From Eopsaltria australis (taxonomy: Eukaryota; Chordata; Aves; Passeriformes; Petroicidae): DNA of 64,000 bases. Of this stretch, positions 1-12,560 are shown piece after piece (position 1 is the first letter of the stretch; every line of letters starts with the position of its first letter). The translations under genes and the position numbers were made by a program. The DNA is taken from positions 1 to 64,000 of the forward strand of contig JAVTVJ010001852.1 in assembly GCA_034509425.1 (NCBI GenBank). Reading direction: 5' to 3'. The notes under the pieces were generated by a model. The model saw only the letters and a list, made by a program, of their open reading frames with translations. It did not search any database and had not been told where the DNA came from.

Positions 1-1324
1 AGACCCCCCAAAAATCCCGCCCTGAGGTTCCTGATCATCCAGGTCTTCCCCATGGCTCTGCCCTGGTGTGGAGCTTTGCTGCCCTTCAGGAATCCCCACC
101 CTTGGTGGCTGTCCCTAAAAACTCCCCGTGCTCTTTGGGAAAACAGCTCCAAACCCGAGGCCAAGCTGCATCTCCACCCTCCCTGGGCACTCCCCAGCCT
201 GGCCACTGCAATTAATAACAATTAAGAGCAGCAGGGGAGGGATGGCTGCCTCAGAGCCCTGCAGATTGCAGCTCCAGATCCCAGCAGGGAGTGGATGCCA
301 CGGGTGAGGAGCGCTGGTTAAAAAAGCCCTGGCTGCTTCCCAGAGAGCTGAAGGACTAATTAAGGCCATGGACAGTCTAATTCAGCCCTTAATGAGCCCT
401 GAGGGACTGGGAGACAACAGAAGCTGGGATGGAGCAGAGCTGGTTTAGGGCTGAGAGCCCGGACAAGAGATTTGGAATCCTACAGAAAACTGGGAGGGAA
501 TTCTGGAGCAGGAGCCTGTGGAATCTGGGCTGGGGAGGCAGAGCCTTCCTCCTCCAGGGGCAGATTTCACCTGCTAAAAATCAAGATTTGAGGTGTCTGC
601 AGTGAAAGCTGCAAAAGCAGGGAGAGAGAAATTAAACCCAAAGTCTTTGTCTTGTTTGGTGGACTTTGGATTGGAGCTGAAATTTCTTCTCATTTTGGGT
701 CTGTGAGCTGCCCTTGTCCCCCCATGTGGGAACAGAGCTGGCACCCAACACAGGAACCTCTGAGAGATAAAGGTAAAAAATGTAAGTTCAAGGAAGAAAA
801 ACAAAAAAAAAAAAGAGAAAAAAAAAGAAAAAAACTCAGAGTTGACCCTGCAACCTCCTCCCAGAGCATCCCCTGCACATTTTTACCTCTCCTGGGGCAC
901 CTGCAGCCCTTGTGGCTGTTTGTAGCCCTTCCCAGCACAGCCTTCCTCTCTTGGATATTTGCTAAATATTAAACTAAATGATTTTGAGCTGAAACAAAGA
1001 GATTTTGGGGGTGTGCTGGCCAAGCTGGGGCTGCCCACGTGCTCCTGCTCAGCACATTCTGGGCCTTCCCAGCTCAGTAGCACAAAATGAAGGCATCTGC
1101 TGCAGACTGTGACCTTTTAATCATCATTTCTGGCACGGAATCCTGGCGTTCCTTTTGCCAATGTTCTCGATCTGTGAAGCTTTGGAGTTTTATTTTGCAA
1201 GCTAAGATCCTTGGAAGAGCATAAAATAGCACTGGGTTGGTGAGAGCTGGGGGACCTGCAGGGTGAGTGCAGGGGTTTTCCTTGCCATGGAGTGAGTCTG
1301 TCCCATCTCAGTGCTTTGGGATGC
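1..1324. other. Intergenic sequence, no gene recognised
   Basis: No open frame here resembles a known protein or has convincing splice sites. The only notable item is an A-rich tract at about 799-835. The reading frames covering it are explained by low complexity (Lys/Arg-rich one way, Phe-rich the other). Confidence 0.7.
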
Positions 1325-2431
1325 ATTTTAGACCATTTTTAGGCCATTTTTAGACCATTTTAGATCATTTTTTATACCATTTTTAGACCGTTTTAGGTAA
1401 TTTTTTATATCATTTTAGGCCATTTTTTAGACAATTCTTTCGGCCATTTTTAGACCATTTTTTAGACCATTTTTAAGATCATTTTTAGATAATTTTGGAC
1501 CATTTTTAAGACCATTTTTAGACCATTTTTTGACCATTTTTTAGATCATTTTAGACCAGTTTTTAGACCATCTTTAGACCATTTTTAAGACAATTTTTAG
1601 ATCATTTTAGATCATTTTTTAGACCATTTTTAGACCATTTTTAGGCCATTTTTAAGACCATTTTTAGACCATTTTTAAGATAATTTTGGACCATTTTTTA
1701 GACATTTTTAGACCATTTTTTAGACCATTTTTTGACCATTTTTTTAGATCATTTTAGACCAGTTTTTAGACCATTTTTAGGCCATTTTTAGACCATTTTT
1801 AGACCATTTTTTAGACCATTTTAAAGATCATTTTAGACCATTTTTAAGATCATTTTAGACCATTTTTAAGATCATTTTTAGACCACTTTTAAGACCATTT
1901 TTTAGATCATTTTAGACCATTTTTTTACCATTTTTTAGACCATTTTTAGACCACTTTTAAACCTTTTTAGACAATTTTTTAGACCATTTCTAGACAATTT
2001 TGAGACCATTTTTATATCATTTTAGACCAGTTTTTAGACCATTTTTAGACCACTTTTAAGTCCATTTTTAAGATCATTTTGGGTCATTTTTTAGATCACT
2101 TTTAGGTCATTTTTAGGCATTTTTTAGACTATTTTTAGACCATTTTTAGGCCATTTTTAGGCCATTTTTTAGATCATTTTAGGCCATTTTTTGGACCATT
2201 TTTAGACCATATTTTAGACCATTTTAGGCCATTTTTAGGCCATTTATTAGTCCTTTTTTTAGACCATTTTTAGACAATTTTAAAGATCATTTTGGGCCAT
2301 TTTTTAGACCATTTTTTAGACCATTTTTATACCATTTTAGGTCTTTTTTTATATCATTTTAGACCATTTTAAGACCATTTTTTAGACCATTTTTAGACCA
2401 TTTTTAAGACCATTTTAGACCATTTTAGACC
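1325..2431. repeat. 1.1-kb T-rich 11-13 bp tandem array
   Basis: The whole interval is made of a short unit, consensus ATTTTTAGACC, repeated roughly 90 times. Units differ mainly in the length of the T run and by single changes (AGGCC, AGATC, AAGACC). One strand is strongly T-rich. The edges are sharp: unique sequence resumes at GGGTGTGTGCC. No coding potential is seen, because TAG occurs in nearly every unit. Confidence 0.97.
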
Positions 2432-5400
2432 GGGTGTGTGCCTGCTCACTGAAAATAAGCTGGAGATATTGGTTTTCTTGCTGTTATTTTGGGTGAAAGC
2501 CCTGATGTCACACAGATTTTTCAATCCAAATTCCCCCGTGGCAGCTCTCAGGAAGCAGCTCTGGAATTCTCCTCTCCCCCATTCCCAGCTCCCAAACCAT
2601 TTCCAGGAGGTGCAGCTGAAACTGGGAGAGTCCCAATGAGGGATGGGGGAATGAAACCCCCCTGAGCTCCACTCAGCCCATGCATTTTTCTGCTCCACCT
2701 CTCCCACATCAGCTCCCGGCTCCCTCTGAGCCTGGCACTTGGCAGGAAGGGGAATTTCTGGATGGAGAAGGGAATTCAGGCATTTCTGTGCTTGTGCATG
2801 CTCTGCTCCTCCACGCTGGCATGGACAAAGGTGTGGCTGTGAATGTTTTTATCCTCAGCTGCTGAGTCCTGGAATTGTCTCCCCCAAATCCATGGAGAGG
2901 GTGATCCTTTCCTCTCTGTGTGTCCCCTGGAAGGAAGGTGCTCCATGAAATCCTGAAATCCCTCTGGATTCCCTGCATCTTCCTCCCAGCTCAGTGACAT
3001 TTGTGGCTGCTTTGCTGGATGTGTTTGGTGAGGGTATCAGGGTGGAAACCGCTCCCTTCTGAGCACTGAAATGATTGATTTATTTAAAATAATAAATGTG
3101 GGGAAGGCAAATCCCCCCCTCTCCCTCAGGAACCTCAAGCCCCCAGCTCTGTAAGAAGCACAAAGGAATTCTTTTCTCTGGGAGTCCGGTTTGCTGCTCC
3201 CCCCACACAGGGAAATACCTGGAGAGAGGCTGGGAGTCAGGTGGGGAGTGAAGGGAAAGCATTCACCAGGTATTTTACATCAGAAAACTGAGGAGGTGCA
3301 AGAGCTGGGTTTGGGTCAGGAATTCTCAGCCCTCCCTGTGCTGAGCTCCCTTTTCACCTCTCCCTGACTCAGAGGAGGATTGACCAACAATGTTCACAAT
3401 ATAATGATGTATTGGCAAATATTTTCCTTCCCTCCCCTCCTGCTTTCTCCAGCACCACCCCTGCTCCCACATTTTGTGCAGTCACAAGGCCCAGAAGGGC
3501 TTTTGTTCATTGATTTCCATCTGGGATTCCTTCTCCCTGGTTTTTTTCCCGAGTGTTTTTCACGTGGGGAATGAGCCCTGCTTGGTCCTTCCCCTCCTCA
3601 CCACGGTTTGATGGCATTTCCTGGGACAGAAATGCAGGGAAAAAAAATAATTAGCAAAACTCCCAGCAATAACAAACCATGCAAATCTTTGCCCTCCACT
3701 CTTTGGCATTATCAAGGAGAAGAAATGTGAAAATGGTAACACTCTTTAATTCATTAACGTGCTAATTGATTTCACAAAATGAGTTTGCAGACACTGAAAG
3801 CACTTTCCCTTATCTGCTTTTTATGAAGTGCCAGCACAAAGCAGAAGTAGGGAGGCACAATAAATGGAAATAGTGATACAGCAAACGTCGCCTGAAAGCA
3901 AAACTCCAATTCTTCCCTGTTCTGCTGAATCTGGGATGCATCAAAAATGGAAATTTTCTGCGTTTCCAGCACTCTGGAGAAGAAAAGGGGCCAGTCTTCT
4001 TTTTCCCCATTAACAACAAGCACTTAAAGGACAGTCAGAGCCCAGTGAGAGGCAGCAGCTCAACTCCCTGGATTTATTTTATGGTCAGAAACCCCCTCAT
4101 CAATCTTCTGTCAGAGATCACAGCTGCAGAGACAACAGGGACAGGGAAATGGAGTCGTTGTCCCCTCTCAAAAACACTTCCAGTGGTGTTTATTTTTTGT
4201 ATTGATTTTTTGTATTATTTCTGGTTACAGCACAGATCCTCTCCTGGTGTGGGTGCTTCCCTGGAGAACTTTTTCCAGGTGTTTTTTTGAGCACAGATGG
4301 ATGGTGGAGAAATCCAACCAGCAATTCAGCAGACGTAGGAATGGCTTCCAAAGTTTCCCTTGGAATGGCTGATGTTTGGCATCACTTTCTCAGCAGCTCT
4401 GCCTGGGTTTTTAAGGTTTTTAAGCCAAAGACTCTGCTGCTCTCAGGGGGAAGAGCCCTTCTTCCCCTGCTTTCCCTCTAAACCACAGCCAGAGGTTAAA
4501 AATGATGCTCTTGGAAAGGGGAAAATAAAAGTGCAGATTGCTCATTTTGAAAGAAAACATTTGATTTTTTTTTTCTCCCATTTTAAGTGAAGATGGGCTT
4601 TGGTAAAAAAGAGCTGGGAAGGGCTTTGTCCTCCCTTGTTTCTGCTGGAAGCAAAGGTGGCTGAGTGGGTGCAATAAATCTCAATTTTCCTTTCACTGCT
4701 GTTGTCAGGTATTTTTTCTGGACAGTTTTCAGCTGTCCAACCAGTCTGGGTCATCTCCATGTCAAGCTTTGATTCTGGGGAGCAGTTTGAGGCTGGGATG
4801 GGGCTGCATTGAGGGTCTTTGTAGCTGAGCACAATTGCAAAGGCAATCCTGGCCCTTGCACCAAGGATCGTTTGTTCCCGTGGTTTTCCAACCTGAGCAC
4901 AGCCTGCCCTGATGGGATGGGAGGAATGTCGAGCTCTCAACCTTGGGATTGTTGCTACCCTGGAGCCTCCAGCTGTTTGGGGTTTAGGAAGGGTTCAGCC
5001 ATCCCAAAGTGCATTATCTGAGCGTTTGGCAAGATGGGAATCGGGAGGAGAGAGTATTCAAAATTTACCTTTCATTAACACGGGCTAATTAAGCTGTTCA
5101 GCCAGCACTGCCCGTACCCAGAGCAGGCAGCCACTTCTATTTTGAGCTCTCCCTCCTCCTGCCAAGTCCCAGTCTCCAGAGCAGCTTTATTTTCCAGTGG
5201 GAACTCAGGGCTTTGGGACAATGTCAAGCATCACGCTCTGGATCTGCTGATCAGTGGCTGGGCTGTGCAGCTCCTGCCCAGCCACCGTGGTTAATTTGAG
5301 CTGTGCCTCACAGGGTGACAGTGGGGCAGCTTTGCTTGAGAACAGGCCAGGGGAGCAGCCCCAAGCTCAGGGTTTAATTGTGTAAGAGCCCAGCAGAGCC

Positions 5401-6172
5401 ACGAGCAAGGCTCGTATGATGGAGCCTTTCTTTAATTCTGCCTTGTTAATGTGAGCTCTGCTGCACTCCAGCCCTTCCTGAGGGTATCATTTATAACACT
5501 CTGGGTTCCTCACAACCTTCTCTTTCTCAGCAGCAGAACCTCACCCCTCCTGTGGTTTCAGCACAAAGTCTGGGAAAAGGGATTTTCTCCTGGTTTGTTG
5601 TGGCTTCGTCTCTTTGCCGTTATCCTCTCGCATCTTTGTTGGATGTGGGCTTTGTTTTCCTGCAATAAACTTATTTTTAGCTCAATAAAGTGCACTTGAG
5701 ATCCCCTCCTTCCCTGGCAGAATTTCATGTTATTTCTGCAGCTTTTAGGGGAGGGTGGGATTTTAAGTGGCAAAGCTGCACTGAAACACTTGTGGAGCTT
5801 GGATTGGAGCTTTATTTCCTGAGAAATCCTGGAAGTCCAGAGCAAAACCCTGGCTGACTCTGGGGGAGTGAGGATAAAGGGGGAGCAGCCAACATAACCA
5901 TGATTAAAACTGGGAATCCTTGGGCATCCAGCAGGAACAAACCCTGACCCAGCTCCCCAGCACCTCAGGAGCCCAACCGAGGCACCCACTCCCTGCTCCT
6001 GGCCCTGCTCAGCTCTGAGTGAAGCCTGAAGCCAGAGGTGAGAGCTGATCCAGCCCCCTGCATCCCTGGTTTTCCAGGGGCTGGAAAAGCCTGGAGAGAG
6101 CCTGGCAAAGGGAAAGAGGGAAATCTGCAAGGAAGCCTGAGAGCAGGCTTGGTACTCAGGTGATTCATGCAG
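2432..6172. other. Intergenic sequence, no gene recognised
   Basis: This is ordinary single-copy-looking sequence without a recognisable exon, RNA gene or mobile element. Open frames are short or lack any known protein features. The AT-rich stretch around 3590-4030 could hold non-coding conserved sequence, but nothing diagnostic is visible. Confidence 0.6.
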
Positions 6173-6285
6173 TCAAAAATTGAAATGAACGGCAAGAAAT
6201 GAAGGGAAATGAGAGAGAGATAGGGAGGAAAAGAAAGGAAGGAAAAGAAAGGAATAAAGAAAGGAAATAAGAAGGGAAGGATGGC
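6173..6285. repeat. Purine-rich (GAAA/GGAA) low-complexity tract
   Basis: About 110 bp consist almost only of A and G, with irregular GGAAAAGAAAG motifs. On the other strand this produces a false Phe/Ser/Leu-rich reading frame. Confidence 0.9.
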
Positions 6286-6679
6286 AGCAGGACCCCTCGG
6301 AGCTGGTGCTCTGCAGGAGCACTGGGCTTGGGGCTGGCAGTGGCTGCAGCCAGGGCCTGGTTCCAATGGAAATGAGATGGAATTCTGATGGAATTTGGCC
6401 AGCCCAGCATTGCCTTCCAGCCATGGGAAAAGGGGCTCTGTGTGGGGCTGGGGGGAGCAGAGCAGGAGAATGAGGCTGTGGGGCAGGGACCAGCCTGGGC
6501 TGGGGACACACTGGTGTGACCTGGGGCCAGCTCTGTGTCCGTCCCTCCAGGACCATGTGGACAGAAATGCTCCTTGCTGCCTCAGAGGGGCCGGGCTGGC
6601 ACAAATGGGGACCCCCAGCCAGGTGGGAACGAGGCACAAAGGGGCTGGGCTGTGTCCCCAGGTGTCCCCTGCAGTGCAC

Positions 6680-7125
6680 TGGCATTGACTTACACTGTGT
6701 GTGTTACAGAAAATCAGCCTGGAATGCCCAGAGGGAGCCTCTGCCCTGGCCCAGAGGTGCCCAGGAAGCACATCCAGGGCACCAGGGATGGCCATGGCAA
6801 AGAGGATCATGGCTTTGTGGCCTCTGCACCCATTGTGGGAGAGGATTGTAGGCTGTGCCCTTCTAGGGGATTGTTTCTCTTTGCTGTTGATGGGATGGCA
6901 CATCCTGGGGCTGGGATGGGATCAAGGGAATTTTCCCTGCCCAGCAGTGGGCAGTGGCCATAGGGCAGTAGCCATGGCAGTAGCCACAGGAGGAGCCATA
7001 GGAGCAGTGTGAGCAGCAGTCCCAGAGTGATCTGGAGCAGTCTCAGTCTGTGTCTGTAGAATAAAGAACTCTGCACAGCATCACAGTCTCCTCAGAGCAC
7101 TCCTTGCCCCTCTGTTGAACCCTGC
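6680..7125 (+). mobile_element. Solo LTR, family B, copy 1
   Basis: This is a 446-bp element starting TGGCATTG and ending CCCTGCA, with an AATAAA signal at 7060-7065 about 60 bp before its end. It is nearly identical to the element at 57769-58213, which has clean insertion borders and defines the limits here. It lies in the opposite orientation to that copy. The 5-bp flanks (tgcac and ctctg) do not match, so the target duplication is lost or the element recombined. No retroviral coding sequence accompanies it. The 89-codon open frame on its reverse strand is an artefact. Confidence 0.85.
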
Positions 7126-10100
7126 ACTCTGGGGTCTCTGCACACCCTGCTTTGATCCCTGTGTGGGTTTGTGAGCCCTGGAATGATGCCCCTGTCACCA
7201 CCTCAGCCTCCCAGTCCAGCCCAGTCCCTCCCAGCTCCAGCACTGGAGCCAAACAGAAACGAGGCATCTTCCAGAGCAGCTTTAATTCGTTACGAGCCAC
7301 AAGTCAAGAGGAGCAATTTTTTTAAAAATCCCATATATTTTACCTGGACAAGCATTCCCATGCCATTAATTCTGCCTTTGCTGCTAAGGCTTTTTCCAGC
7401 CTGGCTGCTCCTCACCCCAAGCAGAGCTGGACAGAGCTGCTGCTGGCTCTGCTGCCAGGTTCTCCGTGCTCAGTTCCACCTGAAGGATCCCCTTTGCAAG
7501 GTTTGGAGAGGAACCCAGCCACGGTTATTTATTGGGACCATCTGTTTGCACTGGCACACGGGGAGCCCATCACAACATTCCTGTTGGTTTTCAGGCTCTC
7601 TGAACACCTGGCAGATCTGAGTGAGCAGCCCCAGGTGTTACCAGCAGCTCCTGATGGTTTGGTGCAGGGATAAATAATCCTGGCACTGAAGGCAGTGCCC
7701 TTTTCCTGCTGCTCCCTTGGAATTTCTCCTGGGAATGGTAGAGGAGTTAAAACTGGGGTGGGCTGGGGGGGTGGAATTCAAACTGGCATTTCCACAGCAG
7801 TTTGGATCAGCCTTTGTTTGTGTTTGCTGCAGGATGAGCGTGGCCTTTACCCCCCCTTTACCTGTCACTAATGTGCCTCTTCGTGAAAAGCCAGAAGAAT
7901 TACAGAGTCAGGACAAAAGCCAGTGCTGAGCAGGTTTTCTGTCTCCCACGGCTGTTATCCCCGGATTTTAGGGCACTGGTTGTTCCCTCAGTGTCAGGCA
8001 CCCCCATTTCCCCCCCTGCCAGGGGGGCTGTGGGGAGGGGGATGAGCACGGGGGCTGAACGTGGAGCTGCCCCTTGGAACGGGCTCTGATTTCTCCTCCA
8101 CCCCACAGGAGATGACAGAACTCATCCCCTGCCACCTCAGGCTGCCAGTCTGGCTTCCCCCGTGCTGGAAATCAGCCCTCAGCGTGTCCCAGGTGCAGGA
8201 GATGCACGGGACAATCCAAGCACCCACTCCCCTTTCCCAGGGAAAATGCCCCCCCCCCCCCCTTCTCCAGCACCAACCCACCCGGGAGCCCCACGCAGGC
8301 AGGGATGTTCCAAATGGAGCCCTTTGGAGGCTGAAACCACTCAGCTGTAAGCAGGCAGCAAAACCAAACTTTTTAATGGTGCATCCAGACAGGAGAAACA
8401 CGGCCAGGCAGCACTGGGAACACCAGTGGGACACTGGGAACACCAGCGGGACACTGGCAACGCCAGACCTTGCGCCATCCAACATTTCTTGCTTCTCCCC
8501 ATCCGTTTCCTTGTGCCCCCACCTGGGCAGCAGGCTGAGAATCCCACAGTGGAACAGCAGCCAGGGAGGGGCCGGGATACAAACCTGGAGTGCCACAGCC
8601 CCCGCAGCATCCCCGGCACTGTCACCTGTCCCCAGCAGCAGCAGGGGCCTCCGGCAGGAGATGCAGCAGCACCAGGCACGGTGGGGCTGTGGGGAGGCTG
8701 CTCGGTCCTTGGGGAACGGGAAGGATCCCTGCTGGGGCAGAGGCAGAGCCCACGGCCCCCGCTGGGCTCCCGGCACAGCTACGGGTATTTATTGTAAGTG
8801 CTGCTATTCTCCTTTCCTGGTCCAAAGAGTCGGGATTTCCTCTGAATTGCGTGAAACCACCGCAGCAGCAGGGCTGGCCAGGGACTCCTCTCGTGCTGCC
8901 CTGGATCTGTGGGGGAGGGAGACTTTGAGGAAAGCACAGCGATGGTCACACATTCCCTGCGGGATGAGGCTTTGGTAAGGCACGTGGGGACAGCTCCCCT
9001 TGGGGACATCGGGGCAAAACCCTCCCTGATCCCCGTCCCCACCCCGCTAATGGCAGCACCTGGGCGGTGGGAGGGCTCCTGGGGACTGTCCCAGGCTTTT
9101 GTGTCACCTGGCTGTCCCCTGGGAATGCCAGAGCCCTCAGCATTGGGCACCCGGGACACCGGCACAGCAGGGCTGGGCTCCAGCCAAGGCAAGAAATCCA
9201 TCACAAATAAACTCCAATCGATCACAAAATACAAACAGTGTGCTTTGGGACAGATAAGGCAGCGAGTGACAGGGATTTTGACAATTGCACTGGCAGTGCA
9301 ATTTGCTTTGTCGTGTCCTTTGCTGGTTTAGGGCTCTGTAAAAAGCACCCCCTTTCCTGTCACCTGAGCTTTGGAGCTGTCAGGCTGCTCTTTTTTGGCT
9401 CAGAAAAATCAGAGTTTGGCTGATGAGGAGTTAAACCAAAGGCACTTTGCTTTATCCAGCCTCCAAACAGAGCACTGAGGGCTTGTGATGGCTCAAACGT
9501 GTGGAAAGCAATTCCACTTCAAGACGTGCTACCATTCCTCAGGCTCAAATCTCCCTGCACAGGAGTGACTGATGAAGGAAAAGCCACCAAATGTCCAGGT
9601 CAGGCAGCATCAAATTGCAATTGAAACAGGCTGGGCAGGGCAGCTCAGCAGAGCTCTGCCCAGACCGTTCATCTGGAGAGGCCAGCAGCAGTGACAAAGA
9701 ATTGGTGCCACAGCAGCAGTGACTCCGCTCCTGTAAATGATTTATTTGTCCAAACCTGCTGCTCCCCTCACATTTCTGCAGTGCTCAGGGTATCAACCCA
9801 GCCTCTATAAAACCAGACTTAAAGACTGCTGTCTTTAGGACGAAGCTTTTCTTAAGTCCTAAACTATTTCCACCCAGGGCAAACCACACTGTGGGCAAGG
9901 GCCAGCTGCTTTTTGATTTCCTGTGACCCTGGAGAGGTTTGAATGCACTTCCACACCCTCTGAGGATTTACTGAATAAAAGCTGTCCAGCTTTTGTAAAG
10001 GTGAGCTAAGAAGAAAAGCAAATACAGCAATAGATCCTGCAATTTCATCTCCAGATGAAAAACAGAGAATGAAACTTCTCTTCTGAAGTTAACTCCACTG

Positions 10101-10261
10101 GCTTCCAGGGCCGGTGAGAAGGCGGCCCTGAGTGTCTTGGAGCTGATTCTCAGAGGTTATTTATAGGTGAATTCAACGCCAGAGTTTGTTGTGGAAAACC
10201 CAGATCCTGGCAAAAATGCATCTCTGCTCTCATCCAGCTGTGGAAGAGGAATAAAGGCCAG
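7126..10261. other. Intergenic sequence, no gene recognised
   Basis: No recognisable gene is present. A run of 14 C residues lies at 8249-8262. Open frames of up to 305 codons around 7994-8978 occur on both strands in overlapping registers, as expected for GC-rich DNA poor in stop codons; none shows a known domain or a conserved start context. Confidence 0.6.
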
Positions 10262-10835
10262 ACAGGCTCTAGGTGTGTTATGGGTCTGTGTGTGTGTGCA
10301 GAGCTCTGTGTGTGAACAAGATCTGCTTGTTCCCAGAGCTTTGTGTCTGTCTGGAATTTTGTGTGTCCAGAGCTCTGTTTGTCCAGGAGCTGTGTCCAGC
10401 CCTGTGTGTCACCAGCCCTGTGTGTCCCCAGCTCTGTGTCCAGCCCCGTGTGTGTCCCCATGTCTGTATGCGTCCCCATCTGTGTGTGTGTCCCCAGCTC
10501 TGTGTCCAGCCCCGTGTGTGTCCCCAGCTCCGTGTGTGTCCCCAGCTCTGTGTGTGTCCCCATCTCTGTGTGTGTCCCCAGCTCCGTGTGTGTCCCCATC
10601 TCTGTGTGTGTCCCCAGCTGTGTGTGTGTCCCCAGCTCTGTGTCCAGCCCCATGTGTGTCCCCATCTCTGTGTGTGTCCCCATCTCTGTGTGTGTCCCCA
10701 GCTCTGTGTGTGTCCCCAGCCCTGTGTGTGTCCCCAGCTCTGTGTGTCCCCAGCTGTGTCCAGCCCCGTGTGTGTCCAGCCCTGTGTCCAGCCCTGCGTG
10801 TGTCCAGCCCTGTGTCCAGCCCTCCTCTCCCCCCA
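10262..10835. repeat. GTGTCCCCAGCTCT minisatellite
   Basis: Units of 15-21 bp built from TGTGTGTCCCCAGCTCTG and TGTCCAGCCC repeat over about 570 bp. Most units are multiples of three, so several frames on both strands stay open (Cys-Val-Ser-Pro types one way, Gly-Thr-His-Thr types the other, up to 355 codons). This frame-independent openness argues against a gene. The left edge grades from a GTGTGT run. Confidence 0.95.
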
Positions 10836-12049
10836 CAGTGTCCTGTCCCCATGCTGTGACAGCCCCAGCCCATGCAGCACTGGTGATTCCTTTATGGCAC
10901 GCCTGCTCCTGCAAGGGCTGCACTTTCACCACGCTCTCCTGAGTGGAAAATAAATCCTGCCCAGTGTTCCCTGTCTCATCCCTGTTTTGGTGGTACCAGA
11001 AAAGAGGAAAGTGCTCCGTGTCGCTCACACAACACCCAGGCCACCCTGGTTTTGGACAGAGGGGGCTGGAGGGAAATTTGGGGATGTGCTCTGGGGGGCT
11101 CTTGTAACAGGGAAAACTTCTGGGCCATTTCCAGCCTGTGGGAAGGGCTGAGCACAGAGCTCTGTCAAACCTCCGAGAGGTGACAAACTCCTGTGGCTCT
11201 GACAGGAGAAGGTGCAAATCTTCACCAGGATGAATTTTGCCTGGAGAGAGCTGGAAGAAAAAAGGATGTGAACATTAAAAGCATTTCAGAAATACCTTGT
11301 GTCTCTTTCCTGTAGCAAAGGCGGGAGGTGCAGACAAATAAAGCCAGTTTTACAATTTGTACCTGCAGCTTTGGGGATTATATTTGCAGTTTAACAGCTC
11401 CTGTCCTTCCTTAGCAGCTGACTGTGGAACCCTCGGTGGACAGGGCTTGGAAACACTCTGAAAACGCCAGTTATTCCCATTTCATCTCCCCAGCACACGC
11501 CATTCCAGGTGTTCCTCATAAACCAGCACAGATGGTGCATTACATGCTCTGGGATGCTGCACTTGGTGCAGAACCTGGTGAAGCTTCTCAGCTCCAGAGT
11601 AACAAGAAAATGCATTGTTTGGGAGGGATTGGGATGGGGAATCCCTGCCCCATCAGCCAGATTGGAAATCTCATTCCTTAAAAAGCAAAAGCTGGTCCGT
11701 AACACCACGGATACACAGGGGATAACCCAGAGATGGCTTTGGTGTACAGAGCCCTCCACAAACACTCCTGCCGTGTCACAAACACAGCACTCACTCAAAG
11801 AGGAGCCAGATCCCACCTGCCCATGGATGCTCCCAGCTCTACACAACATTCCTGTCCTCCAGGGGAGGCACAGACACACCCAGGGCTGTCACCCTGGAAC
11901 GCACCCCAACCCTCCCCACCAGAGAAGGGCGTTTGAAATGGGTTTCTTTGGTTTTGCTTTTTGTTTTATGCAAGCAAAGTTCGGAGGAGCTGAATGCTGG
12001 GCGGCTGGAAAAGCTGAAACCAAACAAATCACAGGAAAGACAGAGGTTG
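10836..12049. other. Intergenic sequence, no gene recognised
   Basis: No recognisable gene, RNA or mobile element is seen between the minisatellite and the CpG-rich block. Confidence 0.55.
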
Positions 12050-12560
12050 GCCATCAGCTCAGGCGGCAGCAGCATTCCCGGCCAGGGAGGAGGGCTCTTC
12101 CCAGTGCTGGAGCAGCAAGCCGGGCTGGGAGCGGGCTGCAGGGCAGGGAGGGGCTCCTTGGAAGCCTCGGTGGTGCTCCTGCTCCCAGGGCACACGCTGG
12201 GTGCCCGGTTCCTGCCCCAGCCCCGCTGGGTTTGGCTGCATCGCCCATCCCCAGCGCATGCAGCGCTCCCGGCTCTCCCCGTCCTGCCCCGCAGCTCCTC
12301 CTGCAAACCCGGGGAGCGCAGAACGCTGGAGAGAACCTGCCCGGACCGTGGTGCGGCAGGAGAGGAGCTCTGCGAGGGGAGCCTCGATACGGAGCTGCCT
12401 TTGGGGCGTGCTGTCCCTGCTGTCCCCTCCTCCCGAGGGACCCCAGGTACCCCCCGAGGGGACAGGAGAGGTGACCCCGGCACAGCCCCGGCGGCCTCTG
12501 CACTGCAAGCAATGCAAGCGAGAGCAAAAAAGCTCGGCTGGGGGCGTTGCTGAAGCAGGA
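12050..12560. promoter_or_regulatory. CpG-rich block (candidate CpG island)
   Basis: About 500 bp of GC-rich sequence contains roughly 35 CpG dinucleotides, many more than the surrounding intergenic DNA. It lies 1.3 kb beyond the predicted 3' end of ARHGEF9. Open frames on both strands cross it, but none is recognisable. It could be a promoter of an unseen neighbouring or antisense transcript, or only GC-rich avian sequence. The regulatory role is inference. Confidence 0.4.

Noticed and set aside
1325..2431. Possible CRISPR array
   Set aside because: The units are contiguous without unique spacers and the context is vertebrate; the same holds for the other arrays.
5965..6903. Open frame of 312 codons on the minus strand
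   Set aside because: It spans a purine tract and the antisense of an LTR. Its start part is identical to an antisense frame in the second LTR copy, so it is repeat-derived.
7994..8978. Overlapping frames of 260 and 305 codons on opposite strands
   Set aside because: GC-rich DNA with few stop codons; no domain, no splice-site support and mutual overlap.
10150..11217. Open frame of 355 codons on the minus strand (Gly-Thr-His-Thr repeats)
   Set aside because: It is a translation of the GTGTCCCC minisatellite; several other frames on both strands are equally open, and the non-repeat ends have no known domain.
11509..12553. Plus-strand frames of 321 and 206 codons over the CpG-rich block
   Set aside because: No recognisable protein; overlapping frames on both strands of the same GC-rich block are open too.
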